Below, piece after piece: positions 1 to 5,600 of a DNA stretch of 9,602 bases (its first letter is position 1; every line of letters begins with the position of its first letter). A program made the position numbers and the translations under genes. The DNA lies in contig JAKAMO010000096.1 of NCBI GenBank assembly GCA_021812825.1, positions 1 to 9,602 of the forward strand, written 5' to 3'. Under the pieces are notes generated by a model, which saw only the letters and a list, made by a program, of their open reading frames with translations, searched no databases and was not told the origin of the DNA. Source of the DNA: a bacterium (lineage in GTDB: Bacteria; Elusimicrobiota; Elusimicrobia; Elusimicrobiales; UBA9959).

Positions 1-372
1 TCGCTGCTGGCGCTGGCGCTGGTCCCCTTCCTCCCCGAGGGGCGGACCTTCGCCATGTTCTGTCTGGCCTTCCTGCCGTTCTCGGTCTGGATAGCCTCGC
101 TGGCCTCCAGGAGCTACGGCACCCACGACGACCCGCGCATAGTTATAGACGAGATGATCGGTTTCTGGACCGCCATCCTGTTCCTGCCCCGCACCCCTTT
201 CCATCTGGCAGCAGCCTTCGTTCTTTTCCGCGCCCTCGACACGCTGAAGCCCTGGCCTATCAAGTCGCTGGAGACTACCTGCCGCGGGGGTTTTGGTATA
301 ATTGTTGATGACCTGCTGGCCGGGGCGGAAGCCAATCTGCTGGCGCGGCTAGCGGCCCTGATATTGCTATGA
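1..372 (+). CDS. pgpA: Phosphatidylglycerophosphatase A (3' part, start outside window)
   Basis: PgpA is an inner-membrane enzyme that dephosphorylates phosphatidylglycerophosphate to phosphatidylglycerol, the step before cardiolipin synthesis. The frame is open from base 1, so the N-terminus is missing; about 123 codons are visible. Family signatures are present in order: an acidic block DDPRIVIDEMIG (codons at 127-162) with the conserved Asp/Glu pair, the FRALDTLKPWPI segment, and a C-terminal GGFGIIVDDLLAG block with the paired Asp. Hydrophobic stretches between the blocks fit its several membrane helices. The TGA stop (370-372) overlaps the ATG of the next gene in an ATGA junction, which suggests one transcript and coupled translation. 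The identification rests on the ordered motifs and is firm; only the missing 5' end limits it. Confidence 0.93.
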   Translation, partial: SLLALALVPFLPEGRTFAMFCLAFLPFSVWIASLASRSYGTHDDPRIVIDEMIGFWTAILFLPRTPFHLAAAFVLFRALDTLKPWPIKSLETTCRGGFGIIVDDLLAGAEANLLARLAALILL

Positions 373-1379
373 AAAACGCTTCCCTGCTCCTTGTACTGCT
401 CCTTGCCGCACCCGCCGCGGCCCAGAACCAGCCGCAGGGAACGCCGCAGGCCCAGCAGCAGCTGCAGGCCGCTCAGCAGGCCGCGATGCAGGCCGCCCAG
501 CAAGCACAACCTTCCGGCCAGCAGCCGTCTCCGCAGCAGTCCGCAGCCCAGCAGAGCACGGCGTCGCCTTCAGCTCTGCCGCTGCCTGGCATGACGTCCG
601 CGACGCGGCCGGGGCCCTCCCAGCCGTCCCGCTACGACGAGAGCAGGACCCCTCTCAGCGGCATAGTCATGATGCCCACCGCCTACCGCGGCAAAGGGCG
701 CAATTCCATAGGGCTGGGACTGGATTTCAACGCGGCCTATTATATCGGCCGGTTGTACGGCAAGAACACGTTCTCATGGACCACCGAGAAGAAGAACTAC
801 CTGGACCGCGTAGGCCTCTGGCTCCTCTCGGCGGACTCGAAGATGCTGGTGCAGACGGAAGGCAAATGGCGCCCGGCCATGGCAGCCGGCGTGCAGGGCA
901 TACTTAAGTTCAGGGACGGCGCCCAGCCCGCGCTGAATCAGCCGTCGGTAACCACCAAGATAGATTCCAAGAACACCAACACCTACGCCAACGCCTACGT
1001 GGCCCTGACGAAGCGCCTGCATCCGAAATTCCTGGTCAACGCGGGCTATTCCGACGGCGACATGCCCAAGGTCCTCTACGACATGTCCGAGTTCCTTTCC
1101 AAGGAGGCCATAAACCTGACCAACGGCCGTCCGTCCTCGGCCGCCGTCGAGGTCCCCACCGGCATGCTGTTCGGCGGCATCATGTGGATGCCGAGGAAAG
1201 ATTCCCCTGTAGGGCTCGAGTTCATGATACCCCAGGGGGCCCCGCAGTCCCCCAGGCTCTTCAACCTGCACCTGGGCACGCTGTTGCACTTGAACTTCGA
1301 ACTCTCCTACCTGACCTTCAAGGGCGGCTGGGACCTGCTCGGCATGTTCCAGTTCCGCTACAACTACCTACCGAAGTAG
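369..1379 (+). CDS. Exported Gln-rich hypothetical protein, possible outer-membrane beta-barrel
   Basis: I do not recognise a named family. The 336-residue product starts with a clear Sec signal peptide: Lys at position 2, a Leu-rich core at residues 6-14, and a likely signal peptidase I site after Ala-Ala-Ala at residue 18. Residues 19-65 form a low-complexity Gln/Ala/Pro/Ser linker. The remainder has alternating hydrophobic and polar residues, many aromatics, and closes with strand-like segments ending FRYNYLPK. That pattern would suit a beta-barrel or other beta-rich envelope protein, although the last residue is Lys rather than the usual Phe. The segment around residues 168-184 (RPAMAAGVQG...) faintly recalls YjbH-type exopolysaccharide-associated proteins, but this is weak. 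The ATG overlaps the pgpA stop (ATGA), so its translation is probably coupled and the start is well supported. It is followed directly by a terminator hairpin. Confidence 0.8.
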   Translation: MKNASLLLVLLLAAPAAAQNQPQGTPQAQQQLQAAQQAAMQAAQQAQPSGQQPSPQQSAAQQSTASPSALPLPGMTSATRPGPSQPSRYDESRTPLSGIVMMPTAYRGKGRNSIGLGLDFNAAYYIGRLYGKNTFSWTTEKKNYLDRVGLWLLSADSKMLVQTEGKWRPAMAAGVQGILKFRDGAQPALNQPSVTTKIDSKNTNTYANAYVALTKRLHPKFLVNAGYSDGDMPKVLYDMSEFLSKEAINLTNGRPSSAAVEVPTGMLFGGIMWMPRKDSPVGLEFMIPQGAPQSPRLFNLHLGTLLHLNFELSYLTFKGGWDLLGMFQFRYNYLPK

Positions 1380-1394
1380 CGGGATCCCCGCCAG

Positions 1395-1425
1395 AAAAAA
1401 AGACCGCCGAGGCGGTCTTTTTTTT
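1395..1425. terminator. Bidirectional intrinsic terminator between convergent genes
   Basis: A run of seven A (1395-1401) precedes a perfect inverted repeat GACCGCC / GGCGGTC (1402-1408 and 1411-1417), followed by eight T (1418-1425). The A-tract on one strand becomes the U-tract on the other, so it can end transcription from both sides. It sits 15 nt after the stop of the exported-protein gene and 14 nt before the stop of the DUF2723 gene on the opposite strand. Confidence 0.92.
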
Positions 1426-1439
1426 GAGCTCGGCCGCTT

Positions 1440-3572
1440 TCACCTGCGGCCTTCCCGTTCCAGCTGTTCCAGGTATCTTCTGGCCTGAGCGTGGGATGGG
1501 TTTATCCTCAGCGTGGCCTGCAGTTCCTCACGCACCCTCGTCCAGTCACGGTTCCAGTAAAGGATAGCCAGGTTGTAACGGACATCCGCCAGGTCCGGAT
1601 TGCGCGCGGCCGCCGCCAGATAGGCACTCTCCGCGGCGGCCCTGTCGCCGGTCTTCTCGGCGGCGACGCCGTAGTTCAGCAGCGCGTACGCGCTGGAGGA
1701 GGCCAGCATCCTCTTAAGGTCCGGCAGAGAGCGGAACTCTACGCTCAGCCGCAGCAGTCGCTCGTAGACGCCGACCGAGGCCTGGAAGCAGGACTCGGCC
1801 TTTGCCCAGTCGCCGCGGGAGGAATAATAGAAGCCTTCATAAAGCGGGGCGTCCGGAAGCTCGGGGTCCAGCAGCGAGGCCAGGCGCAGCGCCTCGGCGT
1901 CGGCCTCCTCCGGCCGGCCGGCGACGCTGCGCCTGGCCGCCGCCGACAGCATGGCCTGGGCGTAGGAAACCCCTATATCCTTGTCGAAGAAATCCCGGTA
2001 GCGGACGTCCAGGCGGGGGAGGGCGAAGAACTGCCACCTGTCCGGGACCCGGAACCCGGCGGGGGGATAGAGCAGATTGACCATGCCGGCGGGGGTCGCC
2101 GGAACGGAGGCCGGCAGCTCGGCATCCATCGTGGCGTAGACCCCTCCGGGATTGGCGGAGACGAAGGCCTGCCAGTCGGCCGGTTGTCCCGACCCCAGGT
2201 TGTAGAGCGTGAGACCCGGGACGTAGCGCCGCTGCTCCTCCCGGTACCAGGGAGCTCCGCTCAGCCCCTGCGCGACCACCCTCACGTCGGGCCGGAGCCC
2301 CTTCACTTCCTGCAGGTACCAGAGAGAGAACAGCTGCACGTCCTTCTTGGCCACCACTACGGAGCCTGGAGGGACAGAGCGCAGCACGTCCGAGGCGTAA
2401 TCCTCCGCGGCGAACAGCCACCTGCGGAGCGAGCCGTGCGCGCCCCCGTAGAAGACCAGGCCGCAGGTCAGAGCGGCCGCCAGGACCAGCGGCCGGAAAG
2501 CCCGCGGATACCGCCCGGCGAGGAAGAAAAGCCCCGCCGCGGCCCAGAACGCCACGGCGATGTCCGGCAGCAGGTAGTAGGGCTCGACGATGGCCAGCGC
2601 GTGCGGGTTGGGCGGCATGTTGGCCATGAAGATGAAGACCGGTCCAGGGAAGACGAAGAGCGCGGCGAAGGCCGCCAGCCTGAGCGGGCTGCGCCGCCAC
2701 TCGGCGTAGAGGCCGGCCGCGGCGAAGGCCAGGGCAGCGCTGAAGTTCTGCCAAAGGTGGATGGCGTAGTACTTCATCCCCGGCAGGAAGAGCTCCCCGC
2801 GCGCGTAGTTCAGCGAGATCAGGTCCAGCGTGGAGCCGTAGCTTTTCCTGGTGATCACGGCCAGGAAAGTGGCGGGATCGGCCGGGTGGCTCCAGTCGAA
2901 GCGGGGCCAGCACGACGAGCGGAACGGCAGATACAGGTACAGGGAGAAGCCCAGAAAGAAGAAACCGGCCGCCTTGAGCAGGGACATAGGGCCGCCTTCC
3001 TTCAGTTCCGGCCACGACAGCAGCAGCAGCGCCGGCGCGGCCAGCAGCAGGTCCATGCGATTGGCCATGCCGAGACCCAGCAGAAAGGAGGTAAGGAACA
3101 GCGCTCCGCGTCCGCGCCGCGAGGCGGACAGCAGGACGGCGCCGGCGAACAGGAAGTTCAGGGCGTACATCTCCGGAACGGACGAGACGGTGCGAAGAGT
3201 GAAGTTGAAACCCAGCAGCAAAGCCGCGAAGAAGGCGGCCGCCGGCGAGAAGGCCAAGGCCGCCAGCCTCCAGAAGACCAGCACCCCGGCGATGCCCGCC
3301 GCGGCGGAATAAAGGTTCAGGCGCCAGGCCGGGTTGCCCAGCGGCAGCAGCGAGAAAAGCTTGGCGGACAGGATGTAGAGAGGATAGCCCGGCTGATGCG
3401 CGACTCCCAGAGTCCAGGCCGCGCTGGCCATCTCCCCGGCGTCGCGATAGGGGGGGAGCACCGGCGGCAGGCTGCAGACGTAGAGCGGCACCAGCAGCAG
3501 GACCAGCAGAGAGGCCCATAGGGCGGCGGGGGACATCCCCGCCGATGACTGGTCGTTTCCGGCGTCCATCAC
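1440..3572 (-). CDS. DUF2723 / TMEM260-like polytopic membrane protein with C-terminal TPR (putative GT-C glycosyltransferase)
   Basis: The 710-residue product has the hallmark N-terminal block of the DUF2723 family (now linked to TMEM260-type protein O-mannosyltransferases). After a first membrane helix (about 18-36) comes YRDAGEMASAAWTLGVAHQP and then GYPLY (residues 42-66), with an acidic Asp44/Glu47 in the first extracytoplasmic loop as in GT-C enzymes. Many hydrophobic helices follow to about residue 385. A soluble region then holds PPGSVVVAKKDVQLFSLWYLQ and GLRPDVRVVAQGL, which are typical of bacterial DUF2723 proteins. TPR-like helices occupy about 610-705 (for example RNPDLADVRYNLAILYWNRD). 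It may transfer a sugar from a lipid carrier to exported proteins; the substrate is unknown. The start is ambiguous: GTG at 3572 is directly followed by ATG at 3569, and no convincing Shine-Dalgarno precedes either. It lies 17 nt after the upstream TPR gene, so the two are probably cotranscribed. Confidence 0.87.
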   Translation of the reverse strand: MMDAGNDQSSAGMSPAALWASLLVLLLVPLYVCSLPPVLPPYRDAGEMASAAWTLGVAHQPGYPLYILSAKLFSLLPLGNPAWRLNLYSAAAGIAGVLVFWRLAALAFSPAAAFFAALLLGFNFTLRTVSSVPEMYALNFLFAGAVLLSASRRGRGALFLTSFLLGLGMANRMDLLLAAPALLLLSWPELKEGGPMSLLKAAGFFFLGFSLYLYLPFRSSCWPRFDWSHPADPATFLAVITRKSYGSTLDLISLNYARGELFLPGMKYYAIHLWQNFSAALAFAAAGLYAEWRRSPLRLAAFAALFVFPGPVFIFMANMPPNPHALAIVEPYYLLPDIAVAFWAAAGLFFLAGRYPRAFRPLVLAAALTCGLVFYGGAHGSLRRWLFAAEDYASDVLRSVPPGSVVVAKKDVQLFSLWYLQEVKGLRPDVRVVAQGLSGAPWYREEQRRYVPGLTLYNLGSGQPADWQAFVSANPGGVYATMDAELPASVPATPAGMVNLLYPPAGFRVPDRWQFFALPRLDVRYRDFFDKDIGVSYAQAMLSAAARRSVAGRPEEADAEALRLASLLDPELPDAPLYEGFYYSSRGDWAKAESCFQASVGVYERLLRLSVEFRSLPDLKRMLASSSAYALLNYGVAAEKTGDRAAAESAYLAAAARNPDLADVRYNLAILYWNRDWTRVREELQATLRINPSHAQARRYLEQLEREGRR

Positions 3573-3589
3573 GCTGACTATTCTATAAG

Positions 3590-4678
3590 TTATTTCGGGG
3601 ATTTAGAAGCTCCGCCGACGGCGGAGAGCAGGCCGGGAAGCTCCTGGTCGCTGCCTGGCGCCAGAGCCTCGGCCGCGCGGAAGTCGGCGGCCGCCCCTTT
3701 GAGGTCTCCCTTTTCGGCCCGCAGGCGGCCCCTCAGGACATGTGCGGCCGGCGCCGCGGGGGCAATCTCCAGCGCCTTGCCAGCGGCCTTCATGCCCAGC
3801 TCCAGCTCCCCGACGCGGTGCATCGCCTCTCCGAGCCGGACATAATAAGTGGCGTAGGAGGAGACGGATTTCCAGTCCGAGGCGGAAGCCAGGTCCCAGG
3901 CCTCGCAGGAGAAGTCGCCTAGCTCTCTGCAGGAGGACGCCCTGGAGAGGTAGTACGAAGGGCGGCCGCCGCTGAGCCGTATCGCCTCGGAGAACCTGCG
4001 CACGGCCTCCTCGTGCCGGCCGCGCGCGGCTTCCAGCAGCCCCAGGCGCCACAGGGCCTCGTGGTTGTTGGGCTCTAGCTTCAGCAGCCTGGCGCCGGCT
4101 TTTTCGGCCCCGGCGAAATCCTTCAGTTCGGAAAGGCAGAGCAGGGAGAGCTCGTACGAATACGGATCCTCGGGCGACAGACTCGAGAACGACGCCGCGT
4201 CGGAGACGCATGGGCCGTATTCGCCCAGCCGGTATTCGGCCTCCGCCCTGGCCATGTAGCCGTCGTCGTAGGTGGGGTCGTAGCCAAGAGCCTTGGTGGC
4301 CAGCTTCTTCTCCTGCGCGCGGTCATTGAGCAGCCGCCCGTAGACGAGCGCCTTCAGCAGGTGGGAGATCTCCTGCGCGTAGCCGAGGGCGATGGCCCTG
4401 TCGGCCTCGGCCAGCGCCTGCGGGGCGCGCCCGTCCTCGTAGTAGAGCCTCGCCCGGAAGTAATGCATTATCGCGTCGTTGGGGTGGGCCAGCAGCCGCT
4501 CGTCCACCGCGCGCGCCGCGGCGACAGGTCCCTTCGTAGAGGAGAGCGCGGTGATGTCGCGCCAGTCCAGGCGGGAAGCCTGCGCGCGCTCCGCGCGCTT
4601 CATCGTCGAATATCCGACGGCGAGCAGGAATCCGGCGGAAGCCAGGACGCCCAGCGTCGTCTTGAAGGAAGTGGTCAT
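3590..4678 (-). CDS. Membrane-anchored tetratricopeptide-repeat protein
   Basis: The 362-residue product begins with an uncleaved-looking signal anchor (hydrophobic residues 7-24 followed by the basic stretch MKRAER). From about residue 48 to 352 it consists of consecutive TPR-like helix pairs, roughly eight. Recognisable turns include ...LLAHPNDAIMHYFRARLYYED, LKLEPNNHEALWRLGLLEAA, ALEIAPAAPAAHVLRGRLRA and KGAAADFRAAEALAPG. TPR arrays bind peptides or protein partners, so this is probably an extracytoplasmic scaffold rather than an enzyme. It is first in a unit with the DUF2723 gene (stop 3590, next start 3572), suggesting it acts with that glycosyltransferase-like protein. The ATG at 4678 is chosen because it includes the membrane anchor, but there is no Shine-Dalgarno: the 10 nt upstream are GTCCTGAAAA, directly after the U-tract of a terminator-like leader. 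Confidence 0.82.
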   Translation of the reverse strand: MTTSFKTTLGVLASAGFLLAVGYSTMKRAERAQASRLDWRDITALSSTKGPVAAARAVDERLLAHPNDAIMHYFRARLYYEDGRAPQALAEADRAIALGYAQEISHLLKALVYGRLLNDRAQEKKLATKALGYDPTYDDGYMARAEAEYRLGEYGPCVSDAASFSSLSPEDPYSYELSLLCLSELKDFAGAEKAGARLLKLEPNNHEALWRLGLLEAARGRHEEAVRRFSEAIRLSGGRPSYYLSRASSCRELGDFSCEAWDLASASDWKSVSSYATYYVRLGEAMHRVGELELGMKAAGKALEIAPAAPAAHVLRGRLRAEKGDLKGAAADFRAAEALAPGSDQELPGLLSAVGGASKSPK

Positions 4679-4688
4679 TTTTCAGGAC

Positions 4689-4740
4689 AAAAAAAAGGCA
4701 GGGCTGCCTTTTGGGGGGTAGGGTGAGGGAGGCAGCCCTG
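4689..4740 (-). terminator. Terminator-like element (candidate attenuator) filling the leader of the TPR-DUF2723 unit
   Basis: Read on the minus strand, CAGGGCTGCCT (4740-4730) can pair perfectly over 11 bp with AGGCAGCCCTG (4709-4699), leaving a 20-nt C-rich loop; CC and eight T (4696-4689) follow. The 3' part also forms a second local hairpin, AAAAGGCA / TGCCTTTT (4712-4705 with 4700-4693, tetraloop GCCC), running into the same T-tract. The two hairpins share bases and exclude each other. The element lies downstream of a strong promoter and only 10 nt before the TPR start codon. It could regulate that operon by early termination or could end the response-regulator transcript. Confidence 0.75.
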
Positions 4741-4748
4741 ACGCATTT

Positions 4749-4777
4749 ATTCTACCACCCTCAATGACCTTTGTCAA
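4749..4777 (-). promoter_or_regulatory. Near-consensus sigma70-type promoter for the TPR-DUF2723 unit
   Basis: On the minus strand, TTGACA (4777-4772, all six consensus bases) is separated by 17 nt from TAGAAT (4754-4749, five of six), preceded by an extended -10 TGG (TGn). The predicted transcription start is near 4742, two bases before the terminator-like stem, giving a leader of about 64 nt to the ATG at 4678. The premature transcript would be about 53 nt. Confidence 0.8.
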
Positions 4778-4802
4778 GGGCACTGCCAACAAAAGTCAGG
4801 AT

Positions 4803-4822
4803 CCGGCCGCCCCTGCCGCCGG
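4803..4822 (-). terminator. Weak hairpin just after the response-regulator stop (possible terminator)
   Basis: CCGGC (4822-4818 on the minus strand) and GCCGG (4807-4803) form a 5-bp GC stem with a 10-nt loop immediately after the TGA stop. Only a short, interrupted T-run follows (about 4794-4788), so it is a poor intrinsic terminator. The stronger element at 4689-4740 may do this job. Confidence 0.25.
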
Positions 4823-5401
4823 TCAGTCTGCTCGGCCGTTCCACTCGTCGATGCGCTTTATCAGCGCCTCGAACTTGAAAGGCTTCACGAAATAATCGTC
4901 GGCCCCAGCCGCCAGTATCTTGTGCTTTATGTCCTCGGAATCGTAGCCCGTCACCGCTATCACCAGCGTACGCTTGTCGCTGGCCTTGATTATCTCGCAC
5001 ACCTTGAAACCGTTGATATCAGGCAGCATGATATCGAGGATCACGACGTCGGGCTTCTCGCTGCCCACCAGCGAGCCGGCCTGGAAGCCATCGGCTGCGA
5101 AAAAGAGCTCCCAGTCCTTCTTCGCGGCGCGGAAGAACTTCTCCATCAGACGGAGGAACTTGGGATCGTCCTCCACCATCAGGACCTTCTTCGGAGTGGA
5201 GACGCATTTCTCCAGCTCCTTGGGAACCGGCATCTTGTTCTCTATCAGGAAACTCCTGAAATCCTCCGCCTTTATCCGACGGTGGCCGCCCAGCGTGGTG
5301 AAGGCCTTTAGTTTGCCGGAATCCACCCAATTGGCCACGGTGCCGGGGGAAAGCCCCATCATTTTCGCCGCTTCAAAGGTACTGAAGATCTTGTCTCGCA
5401 C
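4823..5401 (-). CDS. Response regulator with N-terminal excisionase/MerR-type HTH and C-terminal receiver domain
   Basis: This 192-residue protein has its DNA-binding part first. Residues 6-53 are an HTH_17/MerR-like helix-turn-helix (STFEAAKMMGLSPGTVANWV, then the LGGHRRI wing). A receiver (REC) domain follows at about 71-190, with acidic residues Glu77/Asp78/Asp79, phosphoacceptor Asp123 in VVILDIMLP, Thr151, and Lys173 in FVKPF, so it looks phosphorylatable. It probably acts as a transcription factor whose binding or oligomerisation responds to phosphorylation; no partner kinase is in the window. The GTG start at 5401 is supported by a GGAGGAG Shine-Dalgarno at 5413-5407 and by a promoter at 5450-5478. 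It is divergent from the GGDEF-kinase-CHASE2 operon, a position typical of a regulator of its neighbours (inference). The effect of the reversed domain order (HTH before REC) is unknown. Confidence 0.88.
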   Translation of the reverse strand: MRDKIFSTFEAAKMMGLSPGTVANWVDSGKLKAFTTLGGHRRIKAEDFRSFLIENKMPVPKELEKCVSTPKKVLMVEDDPKFLRLMEKFFRAAKKDWELFFAADGFQAGSLVGSEKPDVVILDIMLPDINGFKVCEIIKASDKRTLVIAVTGYDSEDIKHKILAAGADDYFVKPFKFEALIKRIDEWNGRAD

Positions 5402-5406
5402 GGGTG

Positions 5407-5413
5407 CTCCTCC
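5407..5413 (-). promoter_or_regulatory. Shine-Dalgarno GGAGGAG fixing the GTG start of the response regulator
   Basis: GGAGGAG on the minus strand lies 5-7 nt before the GTG at 5401-5399. This supports the non-ATG start, which keeps the complete HTH domain. Confidence 0.8.
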
Positions 5414-5449
5414 ACTGTTGCGATTTTTATGGTTTTTACCCTTTTTAAT

Positions 5450-5478
5450 ATTATAGCACTAATCCGGCGCCGCGGCAA
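5450..5478 (-). promoter_or_regulatory. Sigma70-type promoter of the response regulator gene
   Basis: On the minus strand, TTGCCG (5478-5473, four of six) is followed by a 17-nt spacer and a perfect TATAAT (5455-5450) with an extended -10 TGC immediately upstream. The predicted start is near 5443, giving a leader of about 42 nt. The spacer contains the 8-bp palindrome CGGCGCCG (5465-5472). Confidence 0.78.
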
Positions 5479-5512
5479 ACCAGGTTGCGGCCGGACAGGG
5501 CAGGGCCCAGCC

Positions 5513-5541
5513 TTGCGTATTAATATATTATGTTTTATAAT
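5513..5541 (+). promoter_or_regulatory. Sigma70-type promoter of the GGDEF-kinase-CHASE2 operon
   Basis: TTGCGT (5513-5518, three of six), a 17-nt spacer and a perfect TATAAT (5536-5541) predict a start near 5548 and a leader of about 53 nt. The region is conspicuously AT-rich in a GC-rich genome. The two divergent -35 boxes are 34 bp apart and back to back, leaving room for a shared operator. Confidence 0.72.
5521..5530. other. Palindrome TAATATATTA in the promoter spacer (candidate operator)
   Basis: A perfect 10-bp palindrome lies between the -35 and -10 boxes of the rightward promoter. Regulators of the MerR class bind in the spacer, and the adjacent regulator has a MerR-like HTH. The link is speculative because AT-rich palindromes arise easily by chance. 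Confidence 0.3.
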
Positions 5542-5552
5542 GCTTTACATGA

Positions 5553-5562
5553 TTTCCGGAAA
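5553..5562. other. Palindrome TTTCCGGAAA just downstream of the predicted transcription start (candidate operator)
   Basis: A perfect 10-bp palindrome lies at about +6 to +15 of the rightward transcript, a common position for a repressor site. No second copy was found in the divergent region, so the evidence is limited to symmetry and position. Confidence 0.3.
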
Positions 5563-5589
5563 GGGAGCACGGGTTCCCTGAATTTCAAC

Positions 5590-5598
5590 GGGGGAAAG
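5590..5598 (+). promoter_or_regulatory. Shine-Dalgarno GGGGGAAAG supporting the TTG start of the receiver-GGDEF gene
   Basis: The G-rich purine tract ends 2 nt before TTG at 5601, with its GGGGGA core about 5 nt further upstream. No in-frame ATG occurs in the leader, and the receiver domain begins directly after this TTG. Confidence 0.7.
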
Positions 5599-5600
5599 AC

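Noticed and set aside
420..560. CAG-rich stretch considered as a tandem repeat or CRISPR-like array
   Set aside because: There are no regular repeat units or spacers; it is codon-level low complexity within the coding frame.
1184..1567. + strand frame running through the terminator at 1395-1425
   Set aside because: It crosses a clear intrinsic terminator and lacks a start signal or motif.
1837..3519. Second - strand frame (560 codons) inside the DUF2723 gene
   Set aside because: Same strand but another frame; the product is Gly/Arg/Pro-rich low-complexity sequence, a usual GC-rich artefact.
1491..3521. Long open frame on the + strand (676 codons) opposite the DUF2723 gene
   Set aside because: Its product is Arg/Gln/Gly-rich with no domain or membrane pattern. 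The opposite strand has clear family motifs and helices. Long antisense frames are expected in GC-rich genes.
4681..4740. Reading the 4689-4740 inverted repeat as a + strand terminator
   Set aside because: On the + strand only four T follow the hairpin and no + strand gene ends nearby; the long T-tract belongs to the - strand.
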